Assembly: GCA_003152145.1 (NCBI GenBank)
Contig: PLZL01000147.1
Location: 1-21,397 of the forward strand
Direction of reading: 5' to 3'
DNA: 21,397 nt
From: Limisphaerales bacterium
GTDB lineage: Bacteria > Verrucomicrobiota > Verrucomicrobiae > Limisphaerales > UBA11358
Shown one piece after another: positions 13,927-20,456 of the stretch. Every line of letters begins with the position of its first letter. Positions within the stretch are counted from its first letter, which is position 1. The notes below the pieces were generated by a model. The model searched no databases. It was not told the origin of the DNA and saw only the letters and a list, made by a program, of their open reading frames with translations. The position numbers and the translations under genes are program-made.

Positions 13927-16731
13927 ATGTCCGACACGCTTACATCTTATCCGGCGAATTCCGATGGCGTGAAGGCTGCCTTCACGGCGTCACAAATCGC
14001 CGCCGCGCTGGGCAGGACGCCGCAGGCGGTTCGCCGACAGTTGCGCGATGTGAGTCCGGCTGCTGTGCGGATCGTCGTCGGCAATGAGGCTGCCGCGTGG
14101 ACGGTAGAGCAATTGCCGGGGCCGATGCGTGAGCGCCTGGCTGCCGAGGCCGCGCTGCAACACTGCCGCACGATTGAAGCGTTGCTTTCGATGCCGCGCC
14201 AGCAATGGCAGCCGACGATTCCGCTGGACAAAGTTTCTGATGCCAACATTCAAGCGGCGACAAAACTCCGCGACGCGCTTAAGCCGTGGTTGATTCAGCA
14301 GCACGATCCGAATTTGTCCACGTCAGAACTTGAAAGCCGGGGCTTGGCGGATTATCAGCGGGTTTTGGGAAATCGGATCACTGCGCGTTACTGGCGCGAA
14401 TTATTCTCTCGCACTTTGCGCCGTGACAGCGGCGCCGAGGATTGGAACCGGCTGGAAATTTATTCGCCGGATCGGCTGAAGCGAAAGGAAGCGCCGGCCG
14501 CTGCCGTATCGGAAGCTCTCGCCGCTGATTTTGCCGAGATTGAAAGTTTCATCGCCGGATGCACCAACCCGCACGCGCCAAACAAAGCTGAATGCGCCGG
14601 CGTGTGGACACTCGCGCTGGAAAAATTCACGGCGCTGGTGAATGCCGGCGCGCCGGAAAAATCAGCCGCGCGCGGCGTGCGTCAATTCCTTTTTGCACGC
14701 GCCTCATTTTTGGCCGCGTCGCGCGATGCGTTGCTGAAAGCGTTCAATCGCAAACTTGAAGCATTGAACAAGGCCAACGGCGACGTGAAGGCGCTGCGCG
14801 ACGGACGCGAAGCGAATGGGATGCCTTTTGTATTGCCGGATGATGACCGGGATTTGTTGATTGCTTCCATTATGCAGGGGCGTTACGGCAAGCGCGGCGA
14901 CATCGCGCCAGCCTGGCGCGAATTGTTGCGCAAAGGATTCTCGCCGGCCGTGGTGGACCGCTACGCCGGACGCGCGCAGAACAAATCCCATGTGCCGGCG
15001 TCTGTAATGGAGTCCGTAGCGTCGGAAGCGGAAATCTTGACGGTGATGCATCGAGGCCCGCGCGCCTTCGATTCAATCAAGGGCCACGTCACGCGCAGCT
15101 ATGACGGCATTTCCTCTTTGCAGTGCATCTCCGGAGACGATTTCACGCTCAACACCTATTTTTATGTGCCGGATGGCAAGGGCTGGTTTCAACTTACGCG
15201 CGGCCAGGTGATTCTCTTCATTGATTTCCGGTCGCTCCGAATTTTGGGCTGGGCATTGGAGCCGCGCAAATCGTATTCATCGCTGACAATCCGCAGCCTT
15301 TGCACTCACGTCTTTGGCGAATTCGGTGTGCCGGAGATTTTGTATTTCGAGCGCGGACTGTGGAAAAGCGCTACTCTGTTGAAAGGCAAAACCGATCCGT
15401 TTGACTTCACCGAGATCAGCCAGGGCTTGCGCGAGTTTGGCATCAAGTTCATTCATGCCATCCGTCCGCGCACAAAGGCCGTTGAGCGCGTCGGCGGAAT
15501 GTTTCAGGACATCGCGGAGGCCGAGCCGGGTTATTGCGGCCGTGATGAACGCCGCGACGCGCCGGAATCGTTGCGCAAACAAATGGCTGAAGTCGAAGCG
15601 CGGAAAGTTCATCCGGGAAAATACTTTTATTCGCTGGACCAATGGAACCGCCGCCTTGGACAACTTGTGAATCAATACAATGCCGAAGCGCAGCAAGGCA
15701 ACATTCTCGCCGGGTTGTCACCTGAACAGGCTTTCGAGGCTCACGTGAACCAAGACGATCCACCGATGCAATTCAACGCTGCCATGCGTTACTTGCTCGC
15801 CAACGATAAGCGCTTGTCGCATGTCACGCTCAACGGCGTCACGATCCAGATCGGCAAACAGAAATTCAATTATCGCGGGAAGGAAATCGCGCACCTGGTT
15901 GGCCGCGAAGTCCTGGCATGGTTTGACCCGGAAAATACTGAATCCATCGTTGTCACCAATTCCGACCGGACGAATCCGATTTGCGTGGCACGGTCAGAAA
16001 ATCCGAGCGCGCTGGAAAGTTTGGTTGCGCCGGAATCCGGCACGCTGGGCCGCGAGCTGGCCCGGATCGAAGGCCACGCGTCGCACATGAGAACTCGCTT
16101 CAACGTCGTCAAGGCAAAATTCCCACTGCCTCAACGCCAATTGCTGGCTGATGCCAAAGGCGACTTGCTCGGCTATCAAATCAATACCCGCAAATCGGCC
16201 TTTGCCGCCCGCACGGATGAAAGCCGGCGGCGCACGACCGCAAACAAAAACAAGGCTCGGCGGCTGGATATTCCTTCAGTGATGGTTGGCGATGATGAAC
16301 AAAGCCGCCGAGCGCTGGAATTGCTCGGTGATGCACCGCGCCGGACGCGAGGCGAAGTTGAAATCGGCCCGGAAAAATCAGAGGCATTGCCAGCAAAGTC
16401 GCTCATCCAAAAAGACGGACAATTCATCTATCACTTGAAGCCGTCCGGCGATGACAGGATTGAGTATGTGGATTATCTCATTACCCAGTTGACCAAATTT
16501 CGCAAGGCCGGCAAATCCTTCGGCCAGAATCTTTCCGGCGCAATTTCCTTTGGCGTCACGCGCAAAATCATACAGTCACAAATCGGCGGCGACATTTACG
16601 CTTCCGAAAACTTTGAATCCGTTTGCGCGCATCTGAAGGAGAAAATTGACGCGACGATCTTGGGCAAACACAACACCGCCAAAGGCGCTCCGAACTACCA
16701 CGAATTCGCCGAGGCACAGGAGACACGATGA
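13927..16731 (+). CDS. MuA-like DDE transposase, enlarged
   Basis: 934 residues (Mu A has 663). The N-terminus (AFTASQIAAALGRTPQAVRRQLR, then NEAAAWTVEQLP) matches the winged Mu-type HTH that binds the enhancer. Helical end-binding domains follow. The RNase-H-like core begins near residue 395: SGDDFTLNTY (D404), a beta-strand QVILFIDFRSLRILGW, FGVPEILYFERGLW and RPRTKAVERVGGMFQ (E520). By alignment to Mu A D269-D336-E392 the triad would be D404-E475-E520, with Glu at the second position. A Mu-type C-terminal beta-barrel (ITQIGKQKF-like VTIQIGKQKFNYRG) and a long extra C-terminal region follow; the end includes a helical part (LITQLTKFRKAGK). It performs strand transfer at the element ends with the MuB-like ATPase, whose ATG overlaps this stop by four bases. 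Confidence 0.88.
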   Translation: MSDTLTSYPANSDGVKAAFTASQIAAALGRTPQAVRRQLRDVSPAAVRIVVGNEAAAWTVEQLPGPMRERLAAEAALQHCRTIEALLSMPRQQWQPTIPLDKVSDANIQAATKLRDALKPWLIQQHDPNLSTSELESRGLADYQRVLGNRITARYWRELFSRTLRRDSGAEDWNRLEIYSPDRLKRKEAPAAAVSEALAADFAEIESFIAGCTNPHAPNKAECAGVWTLALEKFTALVNAGAPEKSAARGVRQFLFARASFLAASRDALLKAFNRKLEALNKANGDVKALRDGREANGMPFVLPDDDRDLLIASIMQGRYGKRGDIAPAWRELLRKGFSPAVVDRYAGRAQNKSHVPASVMESVASEAEILTVMHRGPRAFDSIKGHVTRSYDGISSLQCISGDDFTLNTYFYVPDGKGWFQLTRGQVILFIDFRSLRILGWALEPRKSYSSLTIRSLCTHVFGEFGVPEILYFERGLWKSATLLKGKTDPFDFTEISQGLREFGIKFIHAIRPRTKAVERVGGMFQDIAEAEPGYCGRDERRDAPESLRKQMAEVEARKVHPGKYFYSLDQWNRRLGQLVNQYNAEAQQGNILAGLSPEQAFEAHVNQDDPPMQFNAAMRYLLANDKRLSHVTLNGVTIQIGKQKFNYRGKEIAHLVGREVLAWFDPENTESIVVTNSDRTNPICVARSENPSALESLVAPESGTLGRELARIEGHASHMRTRFNVVKAKFPLPQRQLLADAKGDLLGYQINTRKSAFAARTDESRRRTTANKNKARRLDIPSVMVGDDEQSRRALELLGDAPRRTRGEVEIGPEKSEALPAKSLIQKDGQFIYHLKPSGDDRIEYVDYLITQLTKFRKAGKSFGQNLSGAISFGVTRKIIQSQIGGDIYASENFESVCAHLKEKIDATILGKHNTAKGAPNYHEFAEAQETR

Positions 16732-18365
16732 GCACGCGCCACGAAAAGACAGCCGGCCCACTTTCGCAAGAACGCTACATGAGCAGCATCGAGTTTGCCG
16801 AATTGCGCGGCATCAGCGGCGTGGCGGTGTCGGCGCGGGCCGCAGTGTTGATCCCAGCGATAAAGCGAAACCTGATTTGGTTTATCCAGGGCTTGTCACT
16901 GGCTGAAGGTGGATTGAAGCACGTCGCCAGGGAGTTGGTCGAAATGTTTCCCGACCGACTCGGCACGCCGAAAATGCACAAGACGGGCATCAAGCCTGAA
17001 AAGACTTATCCGGGCGAAGTGGTTTCTTCCGTTGAATTGGACTTGGACGTGCGCGATGGGCTTTCCGATGATCCAGCAAAACCGAGAAAGGGATCGGAAT
17101 TGATCCAACGATGCCGTGCCGCCGCGTTGTCGCGCCACGAAAACCCGGCGCGCAATCAATACGTGTCGCAGTGGCGACGGCTTCAATCGTTGGAACAATT
17201 TCTTGTTGATCTGTGCATCAATCCGCGAATTCATTTCGCCGCGCCGGGCGAGCAAGTTGACGTTTCGGATATTGAATCCGAAAAAGCTATTGAGCAAAAT
17301 CCGGAGCTTTCAAAAGACGATTTCAAAGCCGCGAACCTGATTTATTTCCGCGACATCATCGGTGCGGTGTTTGAATACCAGGCGCGGCACGAAGCCAAAA
17401 TTAGGCAGTCTTTCCAACTCACTTCAATTGGCAAAACGATTTGGGAGACGTTGGATTATGCACTGGCCAGCCGTGGCATGGTGGTTTTGGACGGTTTGGA
17501 GGGGCGCGGTAAAACCGAAGCCGTGAAAGCCTGGTGCGCATTGCACGGAGGCACGGCCCGTTTTGTCAGCCTGAAGGGCATTACCAACAAAACCACAGCG
17601 TTTCGTGAAATTGCCAGGGCGCTCGGCATCGCGTCCAGTTACGCGCGCACCTCGCTGGAAATGCAGGCGCGGATCGAGGACGTGCTGAAGCGTTCAAAGC
17701 TGCTCTTGGTTTTAGATGAGGCACACTTCCTTTTCAACCAAAGCCGTCGCATGTATTCGCGTCCAGAGTTAATTGATTGGCTGGACACCTCTCTCGCCAA
17801 CTGTGGAATTGGCTGCGCCTTGATTACAACCCCCCAATTTATAGTTTGCATGACACGCGCGGCGGATCAGGTGGAATGGAACTACCGCCAGTTTCGCCGC
17901 CGCGTCAAACGCTGGGAGAAGTTGCCGGCGTCCAACACGGAAGATGACATCAAAGCAGTTGCGCGGAATGTTTTTCCGAAGGCAGAGGCGCGCCTGATTT
18001 CACAAATCGCCGGTTACGCGCTCTTGAGCAAACGCGATCTGTCGGCGGTTGGCGACGTGGCCAGCGAAGTGCGCGCCATGCTCGGCACAGATGATTTGAG
18101 CAAAGCAACCTTGGATCAAGTCCACCGGGCGATTTACGATTTCCTTTTGCCCAGCGACAAGACTTTTTTGGAAGGCATGGAGGCCGCGCGCCAGAGTGGC
18201 AGGAAATCATTTCGCAAGTCAGCGCCTGCATTGCCTGAAGAAACGTTGCAAGAGCCGGTGCAGCCGCCGCAGGAAGAAAGACAGAGTGCCAGGCGTGGCG
18301 TCGTGCCGATTGCCTCTGCATCGCGCCAGCGCGCCGAGAATCCAGCCGCATTAATTGTGGCTTAA
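16728..18365 (+). CDS. MuB-like AAA+ target-selection ATPase, enlarged
   Basis: 545 residues (Mu B has 312). Walker A GLEGRGKT is at residues 256-263, Walker B LLVLDEAH at 326-333 (D330, E331) and a sensor-1 region ALITTPQF follows. This places the ATPase core at ~230-430. The first ~190 residues are an extra region with an HTH-like start (FAELRGISGVAVSARAAVLI) and a helical middle (QWRRLQSLEQFLVDLC), not present in Mu B. The last ~60 residues are a low-complexity Pro/Glu/Arg tail. MuB-type ATPases form ATP-dependent filaments on DNA, choose the target and stimulate the transposase; TnsC of Tn7-like elements is related. Coupled to the A gene by ATGA overlap. The stop codon lies within an end-type repeat. 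Confidence 0.87.
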   Translation: MSTRHEKTAGPLSQERYMSSIEFAELRGISGVAVSARAAVLIPAIKRNLIWFIQGLSLAEGGLKHVARELVEMFPDRLGTPKMHKTGIKPEKTYPGEVVSSVELDLDVRDGLSDDPAKPRKGSELIQRCRAAALSRHENPARNQYVSQWRRLQSLEQFLVDLCINPRIHFAAPGEQVDVSDIESEKAIEQNPELSKDDFKAANLIYFRDIIGAVFEYQARHEAKIRQSFQLTSIGKTIWETLDYALASRGMVVLDGLEGRGKTEAVKAWCALHGGTARFVSLKGITNKTTAFREIARALGIASSYARTSLEMQARIEDVLKRSKLLLVLDEAHFLFNQSRRMYSRPELIDWLDTSLANCGIGCALITTPQFIVCMTRAADQVEWNYRQFRRRVKRWEKLPASNTEDDIKAVARNVFPKAEARLISQIAGYALLSKRDLSAVGDVASEVRAMLGTDDLSKATLDQVHRAIYDFLLPSDKTFLEGMEAARQSGRKSFRKSAPALPEETLQEPVQPPQEERQSARRGVVPIASASRQRAENPAALIVA

Positions 18366-18394
18366 ACCAGCTTTTAATACCCGGTTAAGCCGGG
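18357..18394. repeat. Right-end pair of GGTTTAAGCC-type sites
   Basis: GGCTTAAACC (18359-18368) is the exact reverse complement of the left-end core at 5297-5306. It overlaps the stop codon of the MuB-like gene. CCCGGTTAAGCCGGG (18380-18394) carries the direct variant seen at 5317-5330 and is itself a short palindrome. Confidence 0.55.
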
Positions 18395-18454
18395 GTTGAA
18401 TCTACGGTTTTACACCCGCCAAAAGGGTGCGCTATTTCCTTGCTTGCGATTTTC

Positions 18455-18491
18455 GGAACTTGGAACAGACTCAATCCGGACAAAATCATCG
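18455..18491 (+). repeat. Right terminal inverted repeat candidate and right copy of the 16-base end repeat
   Basis: GGAACTTGGAA (18455-18465) is the inverse of the left TTCCAAGTTCC. CCGGACAAAATCATCG (18476-18491) is the direct counterpart of 5186-5201, and its first seven bases CCGGACA (ending at 18482) are the inverse of the left TGTCCGG. Confidence 0.55.
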
Positions 18492-18622
18492 CGGCTTTAC
18501 AAATCAATGGTTTTATCAATTTTCAAGCTCCCAAAACTGCCGAGTCATAACAGAAAGTCATAAGATCGCCTGAAATCGGCCTTATCGCGGAGCGCAAAAG
18601 TTGTCACGGAAGTTGCCGCAAT

Positions 18623-18660
18623 GTGAGCGGACAGCGGCATGGTGAGCGGCCAGCGGATTA
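18623..18660 (+). repeat. Two tandem 19-base units
   Basis: GTGAGCGGACAGCGG (18623-18637) and GTGAGCGGCCAGCGG (18642-18656) differ at one base and are spaced 19 bases apart. Function unknown. Confidence 0.5.
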
Positions 18661-18782
18661 AATTTGCGACAGGCAATAATTCTTTTTTTCGCGGCGACCC
18701 CGTCCCCGCCGGGTGCGGTGGCAGGGGGAAATTCACGCCAGCCGTGCACCTATGATTCCCGCTTTTGAGTGAAAGGCCGTTC

Positions 18783-18810
18783 TTGACATTCTACGTCATT
18801 GGCGTATCTT
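18783..18810 (+). promoter_or_regulatory. Promoter and operator of the toxin-antitoxin operon
   Basis: TTGACA (18783-18788), a 16-base spacer and TATCTT (18805-18810), then seven bases to ATG 18818. Between the hexamers lies TACGTCA-T-TGGCGTA (18792-18806), a palindrome with one mismatched pair. This is well placed for autorepression by the antitoxin, as is usual for higBA-type operons. Confidence 0.65.
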
Positions 18811-18817
18811 GGCGGCA

Positions 18818-19135
18818 ATGGTCTTTGAAGAATTTGCACCGTTCACCCGTCGCGTGATGGATTTGCTGGACGATGACGACTTGGCGGACGTGCAAGGGCT
18901 GCTGCTGGCGCGGCCTGACGCGGGCAAGGTGATTCCCAAGTCCGGCGGGTTGCGGAAACTGCGCGTCGCGGCCAAAGGCCACGGCAAGCGCGGCGGAGCG
19001 CGGATGATTTATTATTGGGTGGTTGCCCGCGACCGGATTCTGATGCTGGACATTTACGCCAAGAACGAGAAAGAAGATTTGAGCGCGGGCGAATTGAAAC
19101 AACTGCGGACACTGATTGAGGACTACAAAACATGA
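18818..19135 (+). CDS. RelE/HigB2-family toxin
   Basis: 105 residues from ATG 18818. A TTG nine bases earlier is in frame but overlaps the -10 hexamer, so it is rejected. The sequence has the features of HigB2-like RelE-superfamily toxins: an N-terminal FxRRVMDLLDDDDLADVQGL helix, PDAGKVIPKSGGLRKLRV, GKRGGARMIYYW and a C-terminal IYAKNEKEDLSAGELKQL. These toxins are ribosome-dependent mRNA endonucleases that stop translation. The ATG is about where transcription should start. The stop overlaps the antitoxin ATG by four bases. Lies just outside the predicted right end of the element. Confidence 0.88.
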   Translation: MVFEEFAPFTRRVMDLLDDDDLADVQGLLLARPDAGKVIPKSGGLRKLRVAAKGHGKRGGARMIYYWVVARDRILMLDIYAKNEKEDLSAGELKQLRTLIEDYKT

Positions 19136-19497
19136 ACAAAGAACGATTTGAGGAATTGAGCGAAGCACTCCGGCAGGCGAAAGCCGTGCGCCGGGGTGAG
19201 GCCGCGCCGTCGCGCGTGTGGAGCGTGACGCGCGGTAGCAACGGACAACTCCACCGCCGCCAGCTTGACGCCAAAGAGTATCAGCGCGGACAACGGGCGG
19301 AGTGGGAAAAGACCATTGCGGCCACGCGGACGCGGTTGCGGCTGTCGCAAAACAAGTTTGCGGAACTGCTCGGCATTTCCGTCAAGACGCTGCACAACTG
19401 GGAACAGGGGCGGCGTAAGCCGACGGGCGCGGCGCGGGTGCTGTTGCGCGTGGCATCGCGTCATCCCGAAGTGGTTTTGGAAGAAGCAATGGCATGA
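19132..19497 (+). CDS. HigA2/NadS-type HTH antitoxin
   Basis: 121 residues. The N-terminal ~55 residues are the likely toxin-binding part (FEELSEALRQAKAVRRGEA). The C-terminal half is an HTH_3 domain: TRTRLRLSQNKFAELLGISV then KTLHNWEQGRRKPTG, ending VLEEAMA. Normal toxin-first gene order for HigB2/HigA2. Expected to neutralise the toxin and repress the operon through the palindrome at 18792-18806. The ATGA overlap with the toxin stop and another with the following gene show a three-gene operon. A 37-bp near-copy of its 3' end recurs at 20415-20451. Confidence 0.88.
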   Translation: MNKERFEELSEALRQAKAVRRGEAAPSRVWSVTRGSNGQLHRRQLDAKEYQRGQRAEWEKTIAATRTRLRLSQNKFAELLGISVKTLHNWEQGRRKPTGAARVLLRVASRHPEVVLEEAMA

Positions 19498-19808
19498 AAC
19501 GGAAACTGCCGCCGATTCATCCGGGCGAAATTCTCCGCGAGGAGTTTATGACGCCGCACGGTCTTTCGCAAAACGCGCTTGCGCGGGCTTTGGGTGTGCC
19601 GCCGCGCCGGATCAACGAGATTGTCTTGGAGAAGCGCGGCATCACGGCGGACACGGCGTTGCGGCTGGCGCGATTCTTTAACACGACGGCGGAACTATGG
19701 ACGGGCTTGCAGGCGGACTACGATTTGCGGCTGGCGCGTTACAAGAAGGCGCGGACGATTGAACGCGAAGTCGAGCCGCTGGCGGCGTTGCAACTCGCGG
19801 CGGCGTGA
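19494..19808 (+). CDS. Second HTH antitoxin, HigA1/VapI family
   Basis: 104 residues. IHPGEILREEFMTPHGLSQN, then ALARALGVPPRRINEIV and ITADTALRLARFFNTTAELW are hallmarks of the HigA/VapI 'addiction module antidote' family, a different family from the preceding antitoxin. Normally it is paired with a HigB1 (plasmid maintenance killer) toxin located upstream, but here no HigB1 gene is present. The start overlaps the previous stop (ATGA), so it is co-expressed with the HigB2/HigA2-type pair. It may be an orphan antitoxin acting as an extra regulator or countering a toxin elsewhere. Confidence 0.87.
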   Translation: MKRKLPPIHPGEILREEFMTPHGLSQNALARALGVPPRRINEIVLEKRGITADTALRLARFFNTTAELWTGLQADYDLRLARYKKARTIEREVEPLAALQLAAA

Positions 19809-19835
19809 GGCCATGAACACAAATCTTGAACCGCC

Positions 19836-20204
19836 ATGACAATTCACCGAGTCAAACACAGCACAATTCCGGTTTCGGCTTTCAAGCCAGACCCGAAAAC
19901 CCATCGCCCAAAGTTTTTGCGCTGGTTTGAGGATGAGCATATTAAACACCCGGATTGTCGGTTGAGGGTTGAGAATGAGCGCGAGGGGTATTTTGAATTG
20001 TGGGCAGACTTCGTTTCCCCAGTCCTCTTAACCTTACCAGCAGGCGGGGGAGTAACATCAGCAACGGGACGCGAATCACTGGATCAAGCCACCGTTGATA
20101 AAATCGAAGTCGCGCCAAATGCCGATTCAGCGCAGGGCTTCGACTTTGTAATTTTTCAAAACTCGCCACAAATCCGGCAATCGTTCCATCATCAAGATCA
20201 ATGA
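19836..20204 (+). CDS. Hypothetical protein, possibly truncated or fused at its 3' part
   Basis: 122 residues, not recognised. The first ~60 residues look like a real protein (KPDPKTHRPKFLRWFEDEHI, then EREGYFELWADF). The later part is low in conserved-looking residues and lies antisense to the 5' half of the gene at 19942-20334. It follows the second antitoxin by 27 bases and could be part of the same transcript. It may be a truncated gene joined to unrelated DNA near 20015-20060. Confidence 0.4.
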   Translation: MTIHRVKHSTIPVSAFKPDPKTHRPKFLRWFEDEHIKHPDCRLRVENEREGYFELWADFVSPVLLTLPAGGGVTSATGRESLDQATVDKIEVAPNADSAQGFDFVIFQNSPQIRQSFHHQDQ

Positions 20205-20334
20205 AGTATCCCCGCCCCAAAGGTATGAGGTGGTCGCCGTAGTGTTCCCCGTGAGTGTATCGGAAAAGCCGATACCACACTTGTTCGCTGGTTATCCGGT
20301 TATGAAATTGGGTTTGTTTCGATTTGTTGAGCAT
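19942..20334 (-). CDS. Hypothetical protein with a strong promoter
   Basis: 130 residues, not recognised. The N-terminal ~60 residues look genuine (SEQVWYRLFRYTHGEHYGDH, then YFIDLDDGTIAGFVASFEK) and are preceded by a near-consensus promoter ending seven bases before the ATG. The C-terminal half is Arg/Leu/Pro-rich and antisense to the gene at 19836-20204, so the true protein may be shorter or the gene truncated. Lower GC around its start than in the neighbours suggests separate ancestry. Confidence 0.45.
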   Translation of the reverse strand: MLNKSKQTQFHNRITSEQVWYRLFRYTHGEHYGDHLIPLGRGYFIDLDDGTIAGFVASFEKLQSRSPALNRHLARLRFYQRWLDPVIRVPLLMLLPRLLVRLRGLGKRSLPTIQNTPRAHSQPSTDNPGV

Positions 20335-20341
20335 TTATATC

Positions 20342-20369
20342 ATCATATCTGGATACATTGATATGTCAA
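20342..20369 (-). promoter_or_regulatory. Near-consensus sigma70 promoter
   Basis: On the minus strand: TTGACA (20369-20364), a 16-base spacer, TATGAT (20347-20342), then GATATAA and the ATG at 20334. Both hexamers are consensus or one base from it. The spacing implies a leaderless or nearly leaderless mRNA. Confidence 0.7.
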
Positions 20370-20414
20370 GTTGAAGTTAAATTGTGGCCGCCAGAATCTC
20401 CTCAATCGTCCACG

Positions 20415-20451
20415 CATCCCGAAGTGGTCTTGGAAGAAGCAATGGCGTGAA
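20415..20451 (+). pseudogene. 37-bp scrap duplicating the 3' end of the HigA2-type antitoxin gene
   Basis: CATCCCGAAGTGGTCTTGG and following through the stop codon at 20448-20450 matches 19462-19498 at 35 of 37 positions, including the TGA stop. Sequence on either side is unrelated, so this is a fragment of a second antitoxin copy or a recombination footprint. Confidence 0.75.
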
Positions 20452-20456
20452 GCCGA

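Larger units (their letters stand above)
5109..18482. mobile_element. Mu-like transposable element carrying repressor, MuA/MuB-like genes and a reduced gene set
   Basis: The element is bounded by inverted copies of TGTCCGG and TTCCAAGTTCC. On the left, TGTCCGG occurs at 5109 and 5128 with TTCCAAGTTCC at 5136-5146. On the right, GGAACTTGGAA is at 18455-18465 with the CCGGACA heptamer ending in CA at 18482. The ends match the general TG...CA rule of Mu-class elements. Inside are a repressor, a Ner/Cro-like protein, a Mu gpI-like protein, a tape-measure-like coiled coil, and MuA-like and MuB-like proteins. I looked for 5-base target duplications at three possible left termini (preceding bases AATGA, AAGAA, CAGCG) against the right flank AAATC and found none, so exact boundaries are uncertain. 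The size is about 13.4 kb, against ~37 kb for Mu. Virion morphogenesis genes other than the two noted are not visible. Confidence 0.7.
18366..18782. other. Gene-free right end of the element and flank
   Basis: No supported gene. It contains the right-end sites (18380-18394, 18455-18491), a weak stem CACCC-N7-GGGTG (18413-18429) that might reduce read-through from the transposase operon, a 19-base tandem repeat (18623-18660) and a GC-rich fragment around 18700-18730. DNA after about 18482 is probably host flank. Confidence 0.6.

Noticed and set aside
5021..18487. 5-base target-site duplication expected of Mu-class insertion
   Set aside because: Bases before the three candidate left termini (AATGA, AAGAA, CAGCG) do not match the bases after the right candidate (AAATC), so none is claimed.
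4918..18500. Possible integrase-type attL/attR with a tRNA fragment duplicated at the right end
   Set aside because: No copy of the tRNA 3' region is found near 18.4-18.8 kb, and no tyrosine or serine recombinase is present. The 16-base repeats fit transposase sites better.
18545..18736. 63-residue minus-strand frame in the right flank
   Set aside because: No domain-like features or start signals, and it covers a tandem repeat and a low-complexity stretch.
4993..18782. CRISPR array, Cas12k-like or TniQ genes that would make this a CRISPR-associated transposon
   Set aside because: No regular spacer-repeat array and no such proteins are visible in the window.
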